Of a DNA stretch of 64,000 nt, positions 1-8,760 are shown piece after piece; positions within the stretch are counted from its first letter, which is position 1, and each line of letters starts with the position of its first letter. Location: contig NZ_MAGO01000010.1 in assembly GCF_001687335.1 (NCBI RefSeq), positions 57,151-121,150 of the forward strand, written 5' to 3'. Below the pieces are notes generated by a model that was given only the letters and a program-made list of their open reading frames with translations, was not told the DNA's origin and ran no database searches. The DNA comes from Dissulfuribacter thermophilus. Its GTDB lineage: Bacteria; Desulfobacterota; Dissulfuribacteria; Dissulfuribacterales; Dissulfuribacteraceae. The position numbers and the translations under genes were made by a program.

Positions 1-984
1 TTTGATCAAATAAGCTAGCTCTTTTATTGATAAATCTTCCCCAGTGCCGATATTTAAATGCGTATTTCTGATCTCCATCTCCCCCATGGCTTTTAGGGAG
101 TCGACTTCTGGCCAGATAAACTTGACTATGTCCTGAAAATCTATCTCTTCCATCAGGAAAACACATGCGTCAGCCATGTCCTCTGACCACAAAAATTCCC
201 GTTTTGGATTACCAGTGCCCCACACCTCTACTCTCGTGTCTTCTATCCCATGCCTTTCAAGGATATTTAAAATCACCTCCTTGGAATCATTGCCGGTAAT
301 GCCCTCTATAGGTAACCTATTCAGGTCACTTCTTATTGTATCCCAATCATCGTCTTCTAGGGCCTTTGCAAGATGCATTTTCCTGATTAGTGCTGGCAGT
401 ACATGGGACTTTTCCAGGTCAAAATTGTCATTATAGCCATAGAGATTAGTTGGCATGACAGAAATAAAATTTGTCCCATATTGGAGATTATAACTTTCGC
501 ACATTTTTATTCCTGCAATTTTTGCAATGGCATAAGGTTCATTCGTGTACTCAAGTGGTGCAGTGAGAAGATATTCTTCCTTAATAGGCTGTGGACAATA
601 CCTGGGATAAATACATGTGCTTCCAAGAAAAAGGAGTTTTTTCACATCGTTTACATAGCTTTGATGTATAACATTGTTTTGAATCTGTAGATTTCTATAA
701 ATAAATTCCGCTCTATAGACGTTGTTTGCCAGAATTCCCCCGACCTTTGCAGCTGCCAAAAAGACGTATTCTGGTTTTATCTTCTTCAGGAAGTCAGCGA
801 CCTCCTGGTGATCTGTCAGATCAACCCTATGATATTCAATAGACGGTAAATTGTGCTCAGAAGGCGATTTTGAATAGACTGTACCAATTACGTTTTTATA
901 CCCTTTTTCCAAAAGTTTTCTTACTATGGCGCTTCCAACTAGACCGCTTGCACCGGCCACCAAAATCTTACTGTCTGCGTTCAT
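1..984 (-). CDS. fcl: GDP-L-fucose synthase, 3' end outside window
   Basis: This enzyme makes GDP-L-fucose by epimerising and reducing GDP-4-keto-6-deoxymannose with NADPH in the cytoplasm. I translated it from the minus strand; the ATG is at 984 and the frame stays open to base 1. The dinucleotide-binding loop GASGLVG lies at residues 11-17, the GSTCIYP active-site stretch at 121-127 and the catalytic Tyr/Lys pair in YAIAK at 151-155. The stretch RVDLTDHQ and the VGGILAN motif are typical of the Fcl/WcaG branch of extended SDRs. At about residues 210-255 an Asp-rich insertion is present, as in some longer family members; 328 residues are visible and the C-terminus is missing. It would supply a deoxysugar donor to the polysaccharide locus on the same strand. 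A general GDP-sugar epimerase is the only real alternative. Confidence 0.88.
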   Translation of the reverse strand, partial: MNADSKILVAGASGLVGSAIVRKLLEKGYKNVIGTVYSKSPSEHNLPSIEYHRVDLTDHQEVADFLKKIKPEYVFLAAAKVGGILANNVYRAEFIYRNLQIQNNVIHQSYVNDVKKLLFLGSTCIYPRYCPQPIKEEYLLTAPLEYTNEPYAIAKIAGIKMCESYNLQYGTNFISVMPTNLYGYNDNFDLEKSHVLPALIRKMHLAKALEDDDWDTIRSDLNRLPIEGITGNDSKEVILNILERHGIEDTRVEVWGTGNPKREFLWSEDMADACVFLMEEIDFQDIVKFIWPEVDSLKAMGEMEIRNTHLNIGTGEDLSIKELAYLIK

Positions 985-1029
985 AAAAAGATGAACCCCC
1001 CTTTTAAAAATCCATTTCATAGATCGTTC

Positions 1030-1110
1030 TGCTCGCAAGTTTTTCGAAAATGCAAGGAAAAAATTGGCGACTTGCTACTAAGATACTTCAACTCTGGGAC
1101 AACGCAACCA
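1030..1110 (+). repeat. Degenerate copy of structured intergenic repeat
   Basis: The order of short blocks (tcgaaaatgcaagg, ggcga, tacttcaa, ggacaacgcaac) follows that of the structured half of the elements at 1972-2228 and 58754-59015. Identity is partial and was aligned by eye, so membership is tentative. The rest of 985-1250 contains no credible gene. Confidence 0.4.
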
Positions 1111-1125
1111 ATACCTGTTACGAGC

Positions 1126-1172
1126 ACAGGACTCCGTCAAAGTCGTTGGTAAGGTCCTCAAAAGAATTGCCT
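1126..1172 (+). repeat. 47-bp dispersed repeat, copy 1
   Basis: This stretch (acaggactccgtc ... gaattgcct) recurs at 61350-61396 in the same orientation with 43 of 47 bases identical by direct comparison. Neither copy is in a gene. A 5-bp arm upstream (cctgt) can pair with the first bases of the repeat. Confidence 0.8.
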
Positions 1173-1250
1173 ACAGTCTATTTTCTTTACACCCCCTATT
1201 TTGCAGACATTAGTATAAAGGGCATGATTCCATGATTTGTGGGGGATGAT

Positions 1251-1562
1251 ATGCAAATAAAAACAATAGGCAATAGTGGTCAGATCACTTTAGGCAAAAA
1301 ATACTCTGGCAGGCAGGTCATCGTAGAAGAAATTGAACACGGTGTCTGGCTAATAAAAACTGGACGGTTTGTTCCCGATTCTGAGGCATGGTTATATAAA
1401 GGGGATATGCCGTCAAAATTGAACAGGGCAATAAAATGGGCAGAAGATAATCCCCCGGCAGAAACTAATGAGGATTGCGTTGGGAAAGGATACTATCAAT
1501 ACAAGGACCTCACTCAAAACCCTTATATTCTATCAGAATCACAAAAAAAATGCGTGCTGTAG
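1251..1562 (+). CDS. AbrB/SpoVT-like antitoxin
   Basis: A small protein of 103 residues whose N-terminus (MQIKTIGNSGQITLGKKYSG) resembles the swapped-hairpin DNA-binding fold of AbrB/MazE/VapB-type antitoxins, followed by a linker and an acidic helix (LNRAIKWAEDNPPAET) that usually contacts the toxin. The ATG at 1251 is preferred over an upstream in-frame GTG at 1239 because GGGGG lies about 6 bases ahead of it. After residue 70 the sequence no longer looks like the family, so the C-terminus may be replaced or frameshifted. No intact toxin follows: a 25-codon frame from 1550 to 1627 overlaps the end and then stops. It is probably an orphan or decaying antitoxin. Confidence 0.6.
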   Translation: MQIKTIGNSGQITLGKKYSGRQVIVEEIEHGVWLIKTGRFVPDSEAWLYKGDMPSKLNRAIKWAEDNPPAETNEDCVGKGYYQYKDLTQNPYILSESQKKCVL

Positions 1563-1701
1563 TTTATAGAGATGGTGATTGGATACGTTTTTTGACTTTA
1601 CATCCCGACCATGACTCCGCCTATTAAGCGTGGAGACTACCGAGGCTTCTACTCAGTCGCCTGTCCCTTATTTTCTCTTATTTTCTTTCTTGGCATGATT
1701 T

Positions 1702-1727
1702 AAGTGGCTTTACTTATGAAGGTATTA
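1702..1727 (+). repeat. Solo IS630-type terminal repeat
   Basis: Bases 1702-1727 match the right end of the intact IS630 element (25470-25495) at 25 of 26 positions, in the same orientation. No transposase or left end lies nearby, so this is a relic of a lost copy or a deletion scar. Confidence 0.7.
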
Positions 1728-1833
1728 GAATGTATTAATTCAAAGGATAGTTTACTTGCTCGTAACACCAGGGGGAAAATTCATTGGCAACGATCATAAT
1801 TATGTCTGAGGACGGCAAAAACTCTTTTTGAGT

Positions 1834-1969
1834 ATGCATAAGTATAGAATTAAAAGCAAGGATAATCTTATTGAGCCCCTGGATATGCACTGGGATGTCA
1901 AATGATGCTTCTACTAGATACCCATGTCCTGGTCTGGTTGGATGAAGGCAGTCCAAGACTTGGGCATAA
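1834..1969 (+). pseudogene. VapBC-type toxin-antitoxin remnant
   Basis: Two overlapping fragments. 1834-1905 encodes 23 residues ending EPLDMHWDVK, which I read as the tail of a small antitoxin; an in-frame stop at 1807 shows the body is gone. Its TGA overlaps ATGATG, which opens a PIN-type toxin start (MLLLDTHVLVWLDEGSPRLG) with the first catalytic Asp of VapC. After about 22 codons the reading passes directly into the repeat element at 1972-2228 and the rest of the PIN domain is not found downstream. The ATGA overlap is the usual translational coupling of such pairs. The toxin assignment rests on the N-terminal motif only. Confidence 0.6.
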
Positions 1970-1971
1970 TG

Positions 1972-2228
1972 CTAGATTATGCAGCTCGAAAGCCTTGCCG
2001 AAGATGCAAGGCGGAGGGCAGGCGAGAAGTACTTTAGTACTTCAAGTGCCCGACAACAAAGCAGATTCGGTACAATTGCGAGCCCCTTGTGGGTTCAAGT
2101 GCCTGAGATTTAACAACTAAAAAAGGTGCACCTTTTGGGTGAAAGTATTTATCCAAAAAGATGGGGATAACCATTTAATTATTTTGATAAAATCCTTTTC
2201 TCAGGCATTAGAAGTGCATAATCTGGGA
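1972..2228. mobile_element. 257-bp MITE-like element in a vapC fragment
   Basis: The interval starts with ctagattatgca (1972-1983) and ends with its near inverse, tgcataatctggga (2215-2228); ten bases pair perfectly and one more outside. The left 110 bases contain aagatgcaaggcg, a small gtact hairpin and cgacaacaaag. The same blocks occur in the same order, inverted, in 58754-59015. No transposase is encoded, so if mobile it depends on an enzyme supplied elsewhere. It begins exactly where the upstream PIN toxin loses its similarity. Confidence 0.55.
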
Positions 2229-2494
2229 TCATGATCCCCTGTAACATTCGGTTCCTATCCCAATGCCCTTTTGGCAGCCCTCATCCCCTTCACATACCTA
2301 ATCCCATGGCTTGAGCACCTGAATCTAAGCCTGCTTGTGTTACCCACCAGGTGACCAAATTCCCCTCCTCCTTCCCCTGAAAACGGCATAAGCCTCTTCG
2401 AAGGCTCTTCTCCCATCTGCCTTGCCTGCAAGCGTTCATGAATGGAGGTAAACTCTGATTCCTCTGGCAAATTCGCTATCTCTGCCCTCAGAGG
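2229..2494. other. No recognisable gene
   Basis: A 71-codon minus-strand frame with TTG start (2255-2470) follows the VapC gene, but I recognise no domain in it. The DNA may be the remains of a gene displaced by the nearby elements. Confidence 0.4.
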
Positions 2495-2896
2495 CTAAAC
2501 CCAATTTTCAACTGATAGTCCCTCCACTCTCTCAAACTCTTTTACATTATTGGTCACAAGAATAAGGCCATTTGCACGCGCATGCCCTGCTATCATCATG
2601 TCATATGGACCAATCGGTTGCCCTTTTTTATAGAGTTCGGCACGAATGCGTCCAAAATGCCAGGCGGCTTTCTCATCAAAATCTAACACATCGACCAGCG
2701 AGATAAATCCCTCAATGTCCACAAGATTACGTTCAACCTGGCTGGAATATTCTGCCCCGAATATCAACTCACCAAGAGTTATAGAGGAAATGCACATCTG
2801 TCCTTGATGTTTTTTGAGCCGTGTCCTGACCCCTTCAGGACGTTTTTTCATTATGTAAATAACAATGTTGGTATCAAGCATATATTTCAGCATCAT
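2495..2896 (-). CDS. vapC: VapC-type PIN-domain toxin
   Basis: A 133-residue PIN-domain ribonuclease. The acidic metal-binding residues are visible: Asp in YMLDTNIVIY (about residue 8), Glu in TLGELIFGAE (about 43), Asp in GPYDMMIAGHA (about 99) and the last carboxylate region in LVTNNVKEFERV near the C-terminus. Length and ending (LSVENWV) match the FitB-like VapC branch. Toxins of this family cut specific RNAs, often tRNA or rRNA, when the antitoxin is degraded. Its ATG overlaps the stop of the antitoxin gene by four bases (ATGA), so expression is coupled. It is the only complete toxin-antitoxin pair in this decayed stretch. Confidence 0.9.
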   Translation of the reverse strand: MMLKYMLDTNIVIYIMKKRPEGVRTRLKKHQGQMCISSITLGELIFGAEYSSQVERNLVDIEGFISLVDVLDFDEKAAWHFGRIRAELYKKGQPIGPYDMMIAGHARANGLILVTNNVKEFERVEGLSVENWV

Positions 2897-3129
2897 AAAG
2901 GATTCCTAGACTGATCATCCTCCTGAGATCTCTGCTCCATAAAATCTTCAGACACACCTGGCGCATCGAACCATTCATCCCATGCCTGACCCTTTGGGAC
3001 TATTATCCTTTTATTTCCCACTGCAATAATTTCCACTAACTTTACTCTTTCTGGAAAAGCCACAAGTTTAGGCAGGCGAACAGCCTGGCTCCTATTTGTT
3101 TTAAATATCTTTGTCTCAACTATTGGCAT
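2893..3129 (-). CDS. vapB: VapB-type antitoxin
   Basis: This antitoxin of 78 residues starts at 3129 (MPIVETKIFKTNRSQAVRLP), with GGAGAAAG as ribosome-binding site; longer frames upstream add unlikely sequence. The TNRSQAVRLPK segment is the hallmark of the VapB/AbrB swapped-hairpin DNA-binding domain. The C-terminal part (WDEWFDAPGVSEDFM) is the usual acidic toxin-neutralising tail. It should bind VapC and autoregulate the operon. Confidence 0.88.
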   Translation of the reverse strand: MPIVETKIFKTNRSQAVRLPKLVAFPERVKLVEIIAVGNKRIIVPKGQAWDEWFDAPGVSEDFMEQRSQEDDQSRNPL

Positions 3130-3424
3130 TTTACTTTCTCCAGAGGATGGAATTATTGATTCTAACTTCTGATTTGAAAATAAAAATTCACAAGGGGATA
3201 TGTCAAGCGTATATCCCAATATTTATATCACGTATCCCAAAACGTCAGTAAGCTACCCAGGATATTTCGCCTGTCTCCCTTTTTTTACTACTTTTTTTAC
3301 AGGAACAGAGCCAGCTACCAGCAAAAACGATTCCACCCGTACCTTGAACAACAAAAAAGCCCCGCAACAACTCCTCCATGAAGGAAGGAATCTTGCGGGG
3401 CAGATTTCGATAAAATCGCCTTTT
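3130..3424. other. Gene-free spacer with terminator
   Basis: Apart from the terminator at 3351-3401 I see no supported feature. An 80-codon plus-strand frame across it has no family resemblance and overlaps the terminator. Confidence 0.6.
3351..3401 (-). terminator. Intrinsic terminator after rmlA
   Basis: Read on the minus strand, gccccgcaa and ttgcggggc form a 9-bp GC-rich stem followed immediately by six T. It lies about 24 bases past the rmlA stop and ends the long minus-strand polysaccharide transcript. Confidence 0.88.
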
Positions 3425-4297
3425 CTATTCGACCAGTTCTAATAAATATCTGCCATATTGGGTCTTTTGCAGAGATGTGGCAAGCCTTTTTAGTTGTTCT
3501 CTATCTATCCATCCATTTCTATACGCTATTTCCTCAATACAGCCAATCATGAGTCCGGTTTTATTCTCTATCGTAGCCACAAATTCTCCTGCCTCCAGGA
3601 AACTATCATGAGTTCCAGCATCAAACCAAGCAAAACCTCTTCCTAAAAGCTTAACCTTCAATTTATCTTGTTTTAAATACTCTTCGATAACAGATGTTAT
3701 CTCTAGTTCTCCTCTAACTGATGGTTTTACTTTTTTGGCTATCTGCACGGCTTTATTATCAAAAAAATACATACCGACAACAGCATAGTTCGACTTTGGT
3801 CTCTTTGGTTTCTCTTCCAAAGATAAAACATTTCCATTGTCATCAAATTCAACAACCCCAAACCTTTCAGGATCTTTTACATAATAACCAAAAACATATG
3901 CCCCACCTCTTTTTTCAATTTCTATTTTTGCATCTGCCATATGTCTTACCAAGTCATGGCCAAAGAAAATATTGTCACCCAACATGTAACAGATACCATT
4001 TTCACTTACAAAATCTTCTGCCAATACTAATCCTTCAGCCAGACCGTTTGGCTCTTCTTGAATTCGATAATGGATATTCATCCCTAAATGCGATCCATCA
4101 CCAAATAATTTTCTAAAATCCGTCAAATCACCAGGATTCACAATAAAAATGACATCCTTCATACCAAGCAGCATTATTAGAGATAAAGGGTAGTAAATCA
4201 TCGGTTTATTATAAATAGGAAGAAAATGCTTATTAATTGGAATTGTCACTGGATATAATCTAGTTCCATTGCCACCTGCTAATATGATTGCTTTCAT
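3425..4297 (-). CDS. rmlA: Glucose-1-phosphate thymidylyltransferase
   Basis: RmlA joins dTTP and glucose-1-phosphate to give dTDP-glucose, the first step of dTDP-rhamnose and many dTDP-deoxy or amino sugars. The 290-residue protein has the nucleotidyltransferase signature GGNGTRLYP at 8-16, KPMIYYPLS at about 31-39, the metal-binding Asp in MLGDNIFFG at about 109, and [13 protein letters not shown] plus [12 protein letters not shown] in the sugar-binding half. Most family members have SKQLLPVYDKP after the signature; here it reads [11 protein letters not shown], a mild variation. Length fits the family. No rmlB, rmlC or rmlD is in view, so the final sugar is unknown; the aminotransferases upstream in the operon could act on a dTDP-keto sugar. 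Confidence 0.93.
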   Translation of the reverse strand: MKAIILAGGNGTRLYPVTIPINKHFLPIYNKPMIYYPLSLIMLLGMKDVIFIVNPGDLTDFRKLFGDGSHLGMNIHYRIQEEPNGLAEGLVLAEDFVSENGICYMLGDNIFFGHDLVRHMADAKIEIEKRGGAYVFGYYVKDPERFGVVEFDDNGNVLSLEEKPKRPKSNYAVVGMYFFDNKAVQIAKKVKPSVRGELEITSVIEEYLKQDKLKVKLLGRGFAWFDAGTHDSFLEAGEFVATIENKTGLMIGCIEEIAYRNGWIDREQLKRLATSLQKTQYGRYLLELVE

Positions 4298-4438
4298 TTT
4301 CTTTCCTCAATTTAAGTACTCTTTTAAACTGGCTTAACTCCGATAGAATACTATTTTTTAATAAGTTCTATGCTCTTTATTTGGAACCTAAAATTTTCTC
4401 TTTTTCCAGATTGGGATGTTCATGGGAATGATTGAAAC

Positions 4439-6358
4439 TTAATGTTTCTTGTTTGAGGCCAGCCAAACGGGGTCTACAAAATCGCACTGAGGTTTATAAC
4501 CGTCTATGATCTCAAACATTAAATTCCTTACAGCTTCAAGCTCAAAATTACTGCAGGCTTTTTCTAGGGAATCAAGCTGTCTTTTTAGTTCTGGCCATGG
4601 GTAATATTTTTCCTCTGCTTTTTTTATCATGGGGTGCTCAGTAGCAACGGCGTTGTCACTAATTAAAAGTTCTTCATATAATTTTTCGCCAGGACGAAGT
4701 CCTGTAAATACAATTTCAATATCTCCGTCTGGATTGTCTTCATCTCGAACAGTAAAGCCACTTAGACGAATCATCTTTTTAGCAAGGTCTAAAATTTTTA
4801 CAGGCTCTCCCATGTCGAGCACAAAAACCTCTCCCCCCTCTCCCATAGCGCTGGCTTGCAACACCAGTTCCACTGCCTCTGGAATGGTCATAAAATAACG
4901 AGTAATTTCTGGATGAGTTACTGTTACAGGCCCACCTTTCAAAATCTGCTGCCGAAACAAAGGCACTACTGATCCTGAGGAGTTAAGCACATTTCCAAAA
5001 CGTACCATGGTAAATTTGGTTCCATTCCCATCGGCTGCCAACCCCTGCAGCACCAACTCTGCCATTCGCTTGCTGGCCCCCATAATATTGGTAGGTCGTA
5101 CTGCTTTATCTGTTGATATCAAAACGAATGTCTCCACATTACAATTTAAAGCAGCAAGTGCAGTTTTCATGGTGCCGAAAACATTGTTCCTAATTCCCTC
5201 TATTGGATTATATTCCACAAGAGGCACATGTTTATAAGCAGCAGCATGATAAATCGTATTCACATCAAAAACTGAGAGTACCTTTTCTACCCTTTGTTCT
5301 CTGCACACAGAGCCGAGAATGGGTATTATTTCTACCTTTCCTTTGTATTTATTTTGTAACTCTCTATCAATGTGATAAAGGGCATATTCTGATCTTTCAA
5401 AAAGAATAAGTCGCTTTGGTTCCAAACGGACAATCTGCCGACATAGTTCTGACCCAATAGAGCCTCCTGCACCAGTAACCATAACTGATTTTCCGGATAT
5501 GCAGGAACGTAATAGATCAAACCTAGGAGGAATTGGATCTCGACCCAAAAGATCTTCAATTGCTACATCCTGAATATCACCAATCCCAACTTTATTCGAA
5601 ACCAATTTATCCAGGAATGGAAGTCTCTTTACTTCAACAGGAAAAGGTTCAAGCCAATTCAATATTTCCTTCACTCTGCTTTTGCTAGCCGAGGGCATGG
5701 CAAGCAGGACCATTTCAGGAGAATGTTTACGAAGCAATTCCGGAAGCTTATTGGGATTAAATATTTTAATGCCATTTAGCTGCCTACCATGTAATGTTGG
5801 GTTATCATCTATAAAGGCAACTGGAACGAATTCATTAGATAAATTGAAGGCGGTGCTTATCTGCGCCCCTGATGACCCAGCCCCATAAATGACTACTTTT
5901 TTAGCAGAATTGGATTTTGGCCTACAAACAGAACAATAACAATAACGAATAAGTAAACGCGTACTGCATAGTAAAGGAAGCGCAAGAGTGAAAAATAAAA
6001 GAGGTACCGTACGCGGAAAACCTCCCCAGCCTCTGAACAAAACCAACCCGCACAAAATTAGGCTAGCAACAAAAGTGGCCTTAAAAATTGCCCATATCGT
6101 ATCGAGACTGGCGTAACGAACGACCGCAGAATAAAGACCAATAACCATAAACGCTGGGAAACATAAAACTGGCAACAAAAGAAAAAGCCATGAATATTCA
6201 TTTAGCATAGGGGGCCATGGACTCCCCAAACGAATTGCAATTGCCCCCCAAAGAGAAAAATCTATCAAAATGAAATCCAACAATAATAAAATTATCCGCT
6301 TCTTATACGTTGAATAGTTAATAATCTGTTTGAAAACTCTTTTAAATAATTCAAGCAT
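4439..6358 (-). CDS. WbpM/FlaA1-type membrane nucleotide-sugar 4,6-dehydratase
   Basis: A 639-residue membrane-anchored UDP-sugar 4,6-dehydratase of the WbpM/CapD class, which converts UDP-GlcNAc to a 4-keto-6-deoxy sugar for bacillosamine- or QuiNAc-like residues. Four hydrophobic helices fill residues 20-130. A first Rossmann domain begins at GAGSSGAQI (about 155), and the catalytic SDR domain at VTGAGGSIGSELCRQ (about 290). The conserved STDKAVRPTNIMGASKR carries the Ser/Met/Lys arrangement of this class in place of the usual Tyr. RPGEKLYEELL near the C-terminus is also typical. It lies in the polysaccharide operon 141 bases upstream of rmlA. A second, soluble relative lies at 30516-31607. 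Confidence 0.92.
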   Translation of the reverse strand: MLELFKRVFKQIINYSTYKKRIILLLLDFILIDFSLWGAIAIRLGSPWPPMLNEYSWLFLLLPVLCFPAFMVIGLYSAVVRYASLDTIWAIFKATFVASLILCGLVLFRGWGGFPRTVPLLFFTLALPLLCSTRLLIRYCYCSVCRPKSNSAKKVVIYGAGSSGAQISTAFNLSNEFVPVAFIDDNPTLHGRQLNGIKIFNPNKLPELLRKHSPEMVLLAMPSASKSRVKEILNWLEPFPVEVKRLPFLDKLVSNKVGIGDIQDVAIEDLLGRDPIPPRFDLLRSCISGKSVMVTGAGGSIGSELCRQIVRLEPKRLILFERSEYALYHIDRELQNKYKGKVEIIPILGSVCREQRVEKVLSVFDVNTIYHAAAYKHVPLVEYNPIEGIRNNVFGTMKTALAALNCNVETFVLISTDKAVRPTNIMGASKRMAELVLQGLAADGNGTKFTMVRFGNVLNSSGSVVPLFRQQILKGGPVTVTHPEITRYFMTIPEAVELVLQASAMGEGGEVFVLDMGEPVKILDLAKKMIRLSGFTVRDEDNPDGDIEIVFTGLRPGEKLYEELLISDNAVATEHPMIKKAEEKYYPWPELKRQLDSLEKACSNFELEAVRNLMFEIIDGYKPQCDFVDPVWLASNKKH

Positions 6359-6622
6359 GATCTTTGTTTAAATAAAGGAATACTGTAGCTAGGTTTTGTT
6401 GTTCACGTGATTGGGAATCTATAAAAAGGAAGGGAGAAAAAGATGTACTACAAAGTAAATCCCCATCTCCAATGACGACACAATAGATTTAATAAAATTC
6501 TATTAAACTCTTGTGGCTTTAAACGCCGTATTCTTTTCGAATTTAACTAAAATTTATAGGAATATTTTCTAATAATTTGCCAGCTATCGATACTTAAATA
6601 GGAAGCGTTTTCAAGGCCAATT

Positions 6623-6937
6623 TCATATTGTAAAACACACGAGGTAAAAAACTCTATCGCCCTTATTTTTCACTGTATGCCTCACTCCACCGGGAACTTC
6701 AACAACTTTATAATCCTCCTCCACCACAAACTGTTCCCTATTTCTCAAGGTTTCCAGGGTAATTTCTGCTAAACCTCTTCCACCCAACACGCAGATTATT
6801 TCAGTTTCATCATGAACATGATCTCCTCTTTTAGCACCGGGATTCATGCTAACAACATGAAGCCTGTTCACAGAAAGTTTTTCAAAAAAGACAGAAAAAC
6901 CGCGTTCGTCAAATATCTCTTTTAGTTTCAACGCCAT
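6623..6937 (-). CDS. Small cupin, WxcM/FdtA-like sugar-modifying protein
   Basis: A 104-residue single cupin barrel. The histidine-rich strand RGDHVHDETE (about 37-46) and VPGGVRHTVKN (about 81-91) supply the usual cupin ligand pair. Related small cupins in polysaccharide loci are nucleotide-sugar 3,4-ketoisomerases (FdtA, WxcM-C), but dTDP-sugar isomerases are normally longer, so the reaction is not certain. The gene ends 10 bases before the initiating transferase gene in transcription order and is followed by 263 AT-rich bases without a gene. Confidence 0.65.
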   Translation of the reverse strand: MALKLKEIFDERGFSVFFEKLSVNRLHVVSMNPGAKRGDHVHDETEIICVLGGRGLAEITLETLRNREQFVVEEDYKVVEVPGGVRHTVKNKGDRVFYLVCFTI

Positions 6938-6947
6938 AAAAATGATA

Positions 6948-7550
6948 TCAAGTCTTTTTCAATATGGACCAAATAGTACGGATAATTAAAGAGAAATCGA
7001 CTATTATAGAACGATTCTCAACATATCTAACATAATATTCTAGCTTTTTGGGCAGAATTTCATTAATATAAAAAGCCTGTAGATCAGAAGCTCCTTTGAG
7101 CAGATCATTTTCATTTCTAAACTCCAACGAAGCATAATCCGTAATCCCAGGAGGAACAGATAAGACGATTTTCTTCATTTCTTCCGGATAATGCTCTACA
7201 TACTCAGGCACTTCCGGTCGCGGCCCCACCAGACTCATCTCCCCCTTTAGAACATTAATAAGTTGCGGCAATTCGTCGAGTTTGTATTTTCTGAGAATTC
7301 TACCGCACCTGGTGATCCGAGCATCACCGCTCACCGTAATTTTGGCTCCCTTTTTTTCAGCATCTTTCACCATTGTCCTGAATTTTAAGACATTAAAAGG
7401 TTTACCGTACTGACCAATACGTTTTTGTCGAAAAAATACCGGACCTGGGCTGTCCAATTTTATCCAACAAGCAATAATCCCAAAGAATGGAAGGAGGAAT
7501 AAAAATCCAGGAACAGTAAAAAATAAATCAAAACAGCGTTTAAACCTCAT
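6948..7550 (-). CDS. Initiating phosphoglycosyl transferase (PglC/WcaJ-C type)
   Basis: The 200-residue protein is a monotopic phosphoglycosyl transferase, which transfers a sugar-1-phosphate from a UDP-sugar to undecaprenyl phosphate and so starts the repeat unit. The re-entrant hydrophobic helix is at residues 8-32, then [13 protein letters not shown], the catalytic Asp-Glu pair in [11 protein letters not shown], and [10 protein letters not shown]. Only the catalytic domain is present, as in Campylobacter PglC; the large WcaJ/WbaP membrane domain is absent. Its start overlaps the end of the upstream aminotransferase gene by 4 bases. With the WbpM-like dehydratase and this aminotransferase, a diamino or amino deoxysugar such as bacillosamine is a plausible priming sugar (inference). 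Confidence 0.9.
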   Translation of the reverse strand: MRFKRCFDLFFTVPGFLFLLPFFGIIACWIKLDSPGPVFFRQKRIGQYGKPFNVLKFRTMVKDAEKKGAKITVSGDARITRCGRILRKYKLDELPQLINVLKGEMSLVGPRPEVPEYVEHYPEEMKKIVLSVPPGITDYASLEFRNENDLLKGASDLQAFYINEILPKKLEYYVRYVENRSIIVDFSLIIRTIWSILKKT

Positions 7551-8713
7551 AGCGAATATTTTGTTAAAATTGCATTCACCGTATTTATCACTCTCTCCAC
7601 ATCTGAGTCTCTCATCCTAGGATAAATTGGAAGGCTTACTGCTCGCCGGTAAACATCATAGGCCACAGGGAAATCATCAGGCTTTAATTTGTAACGCTCA
7701 CGCCAGTATGGATGTAAATGAAGCGGGATAAAGTGGACACTTGTGCCAATGCCAGCCTCAGCCATCAGCTCTATGAAGCGGTCACGGGATATGGTAAGAT
7801 TTTCCAATTCAAGTTGGATGACGTAAAGATGCCAGGCATGAATGTCTTCTGGCCTAGCTACAACTGGAGGCCTTAATGGCAGCCCCTTGAAAGCAGCAGA
7901 ATATTGTTCAGCAATCCATTGACGGCGCCTTTGAAAATCATAGGCTTTTTTCAATTGATGTATGCCAATGGCCGCGGCAATGTCAGTCATATTATACTTA
8001 TAGCCAGGCGCAACTACTTCATAGTACCAGGAAGGTTTATTAGCTGTATAACGGTCGAATACGTCTTTATTTATCCCATGAAGGCGCATGGTCTTGATCC
8101 TTGCAGCATAGGCTTCATTATCCGTAACAACCATTCCACCTTCGCCTGTGGTGATTGGTTTGGTTACGTAAAAACTAAAAACAGTTAGATCTCCAAGTGA
8201 ACCTACCATCTTTCCTCGATAGGTAGTGGGAAGCGCGTGGGCAGCGTCTTCCACCACAGCAACTCCAACTCGGCGGCAAATTTCCAATATGGGATCCATG
8301 TCACAGGCTTGTCCACCAAAATGAACTGGAATTACTGCCTTAATTCCGTCTATAGAGACTAATGCTTTCTCAAGCTCTGTCGGATCTATGTTAAACGTAC
8401 CCGCCTCTATATCTACAAAAATCGGCTCAGCATCGAGATACCGAATCACCTCAGCAGTAGCAGTGAAAGTGTACGGTGTGGTAACAACTTTATCCCCTGG
8501 CCCTACACCAATGGCTTCCAGGGCAAGATGAAGACCAGCCGTGGCCGAGTTAACCGCCAAGGCATGTTTGGCTACAACAAATGCTGCAAAATCCTTTTCG
8601 AATTCTGCCGTCTTATGTCCCGTAGTTAGCCAGCCAGAATGTAGAACTTCACTAACTTCAGCGAATTCGTCTGGGCCGATTAAAGGGAGTGCGAAAGGGA
8701 GGAAATTACTCAT
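7547..8713 (-). CDS. DegT/DnrJ/EryC1-family sugar aminotransferase
   Basis: A PLP-dependent enzyme of 388 residues that puts an amino group on a 4-keto (or 3-keto) nucleotide sugar using glutamate. Visible family marks: [15 protein letters not shown] (about 80), [15 protein letters not shown], and the Schiff-base lysine in [16 protein letters not shown] (about 184). The C-terminal [15 protein letters not shown] is conserved in PglE/WecE-like members. Coupled by a 4-base overlap to the initiating transferase gene, it most likely makes the sugar that this transferase attaches. The exact sugar cannot be read from sequence. Confidence 0.92.
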   Translation of the reverse strand: MSNFLPFALPLIGPDEFAEVSEVLHSGWLTTGHKTAEFEKDFAAFVVAKHALAVNSATAGLHLALEAIGVGPGDKVVTTPYTFTATAEVIRYLDAEPIFVDIEAGTFNIDPTELEKALVSIDGIKAVIPVHFGGQACDMDPILEICRRVGVAVVEDAAHALPTTYRGKMVGSLGDLTVFSFYVTKPITTGEGGMVVTDNEAYAARIKTMRLHGINKDVFDRYTANKPSWYYEVVAPGYKYNMTDIAAAIGIHQLKKAYDFQRRRQWIAEQYSAAFKGLPLRPPVVARPEDIHAWHLYVIQLELENLTISRDRFIELMAEAGIGTSVHFIPLHLHPYWRERYKLKPDDFPVAYDVYRRAVSLPIYPRMRDSDVERVINTVNAILTKYSL

Positions 8714-8760
8714 GGTGTATTGTCATATAATCTTTGCCTTAATAAATCAAGCTATGTGTT

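Noticed and set aside
1550..1627. 25-codon frame overlapping the AbrB-like gene end, as a toxin
   Set aside because: Too short, and no toxin family motif is present.
2255..2470. 71-codon minus-strand ORF after vapC
   Set aside because: TTG start, no domain recognised; could be a remnant, but no support beyond being open.
3200..3442. 80-codon plus-strand ORF
   Set aside because: It overlaps a strong terminator and the 3' end of rmlA on the other strand and shows no family features.
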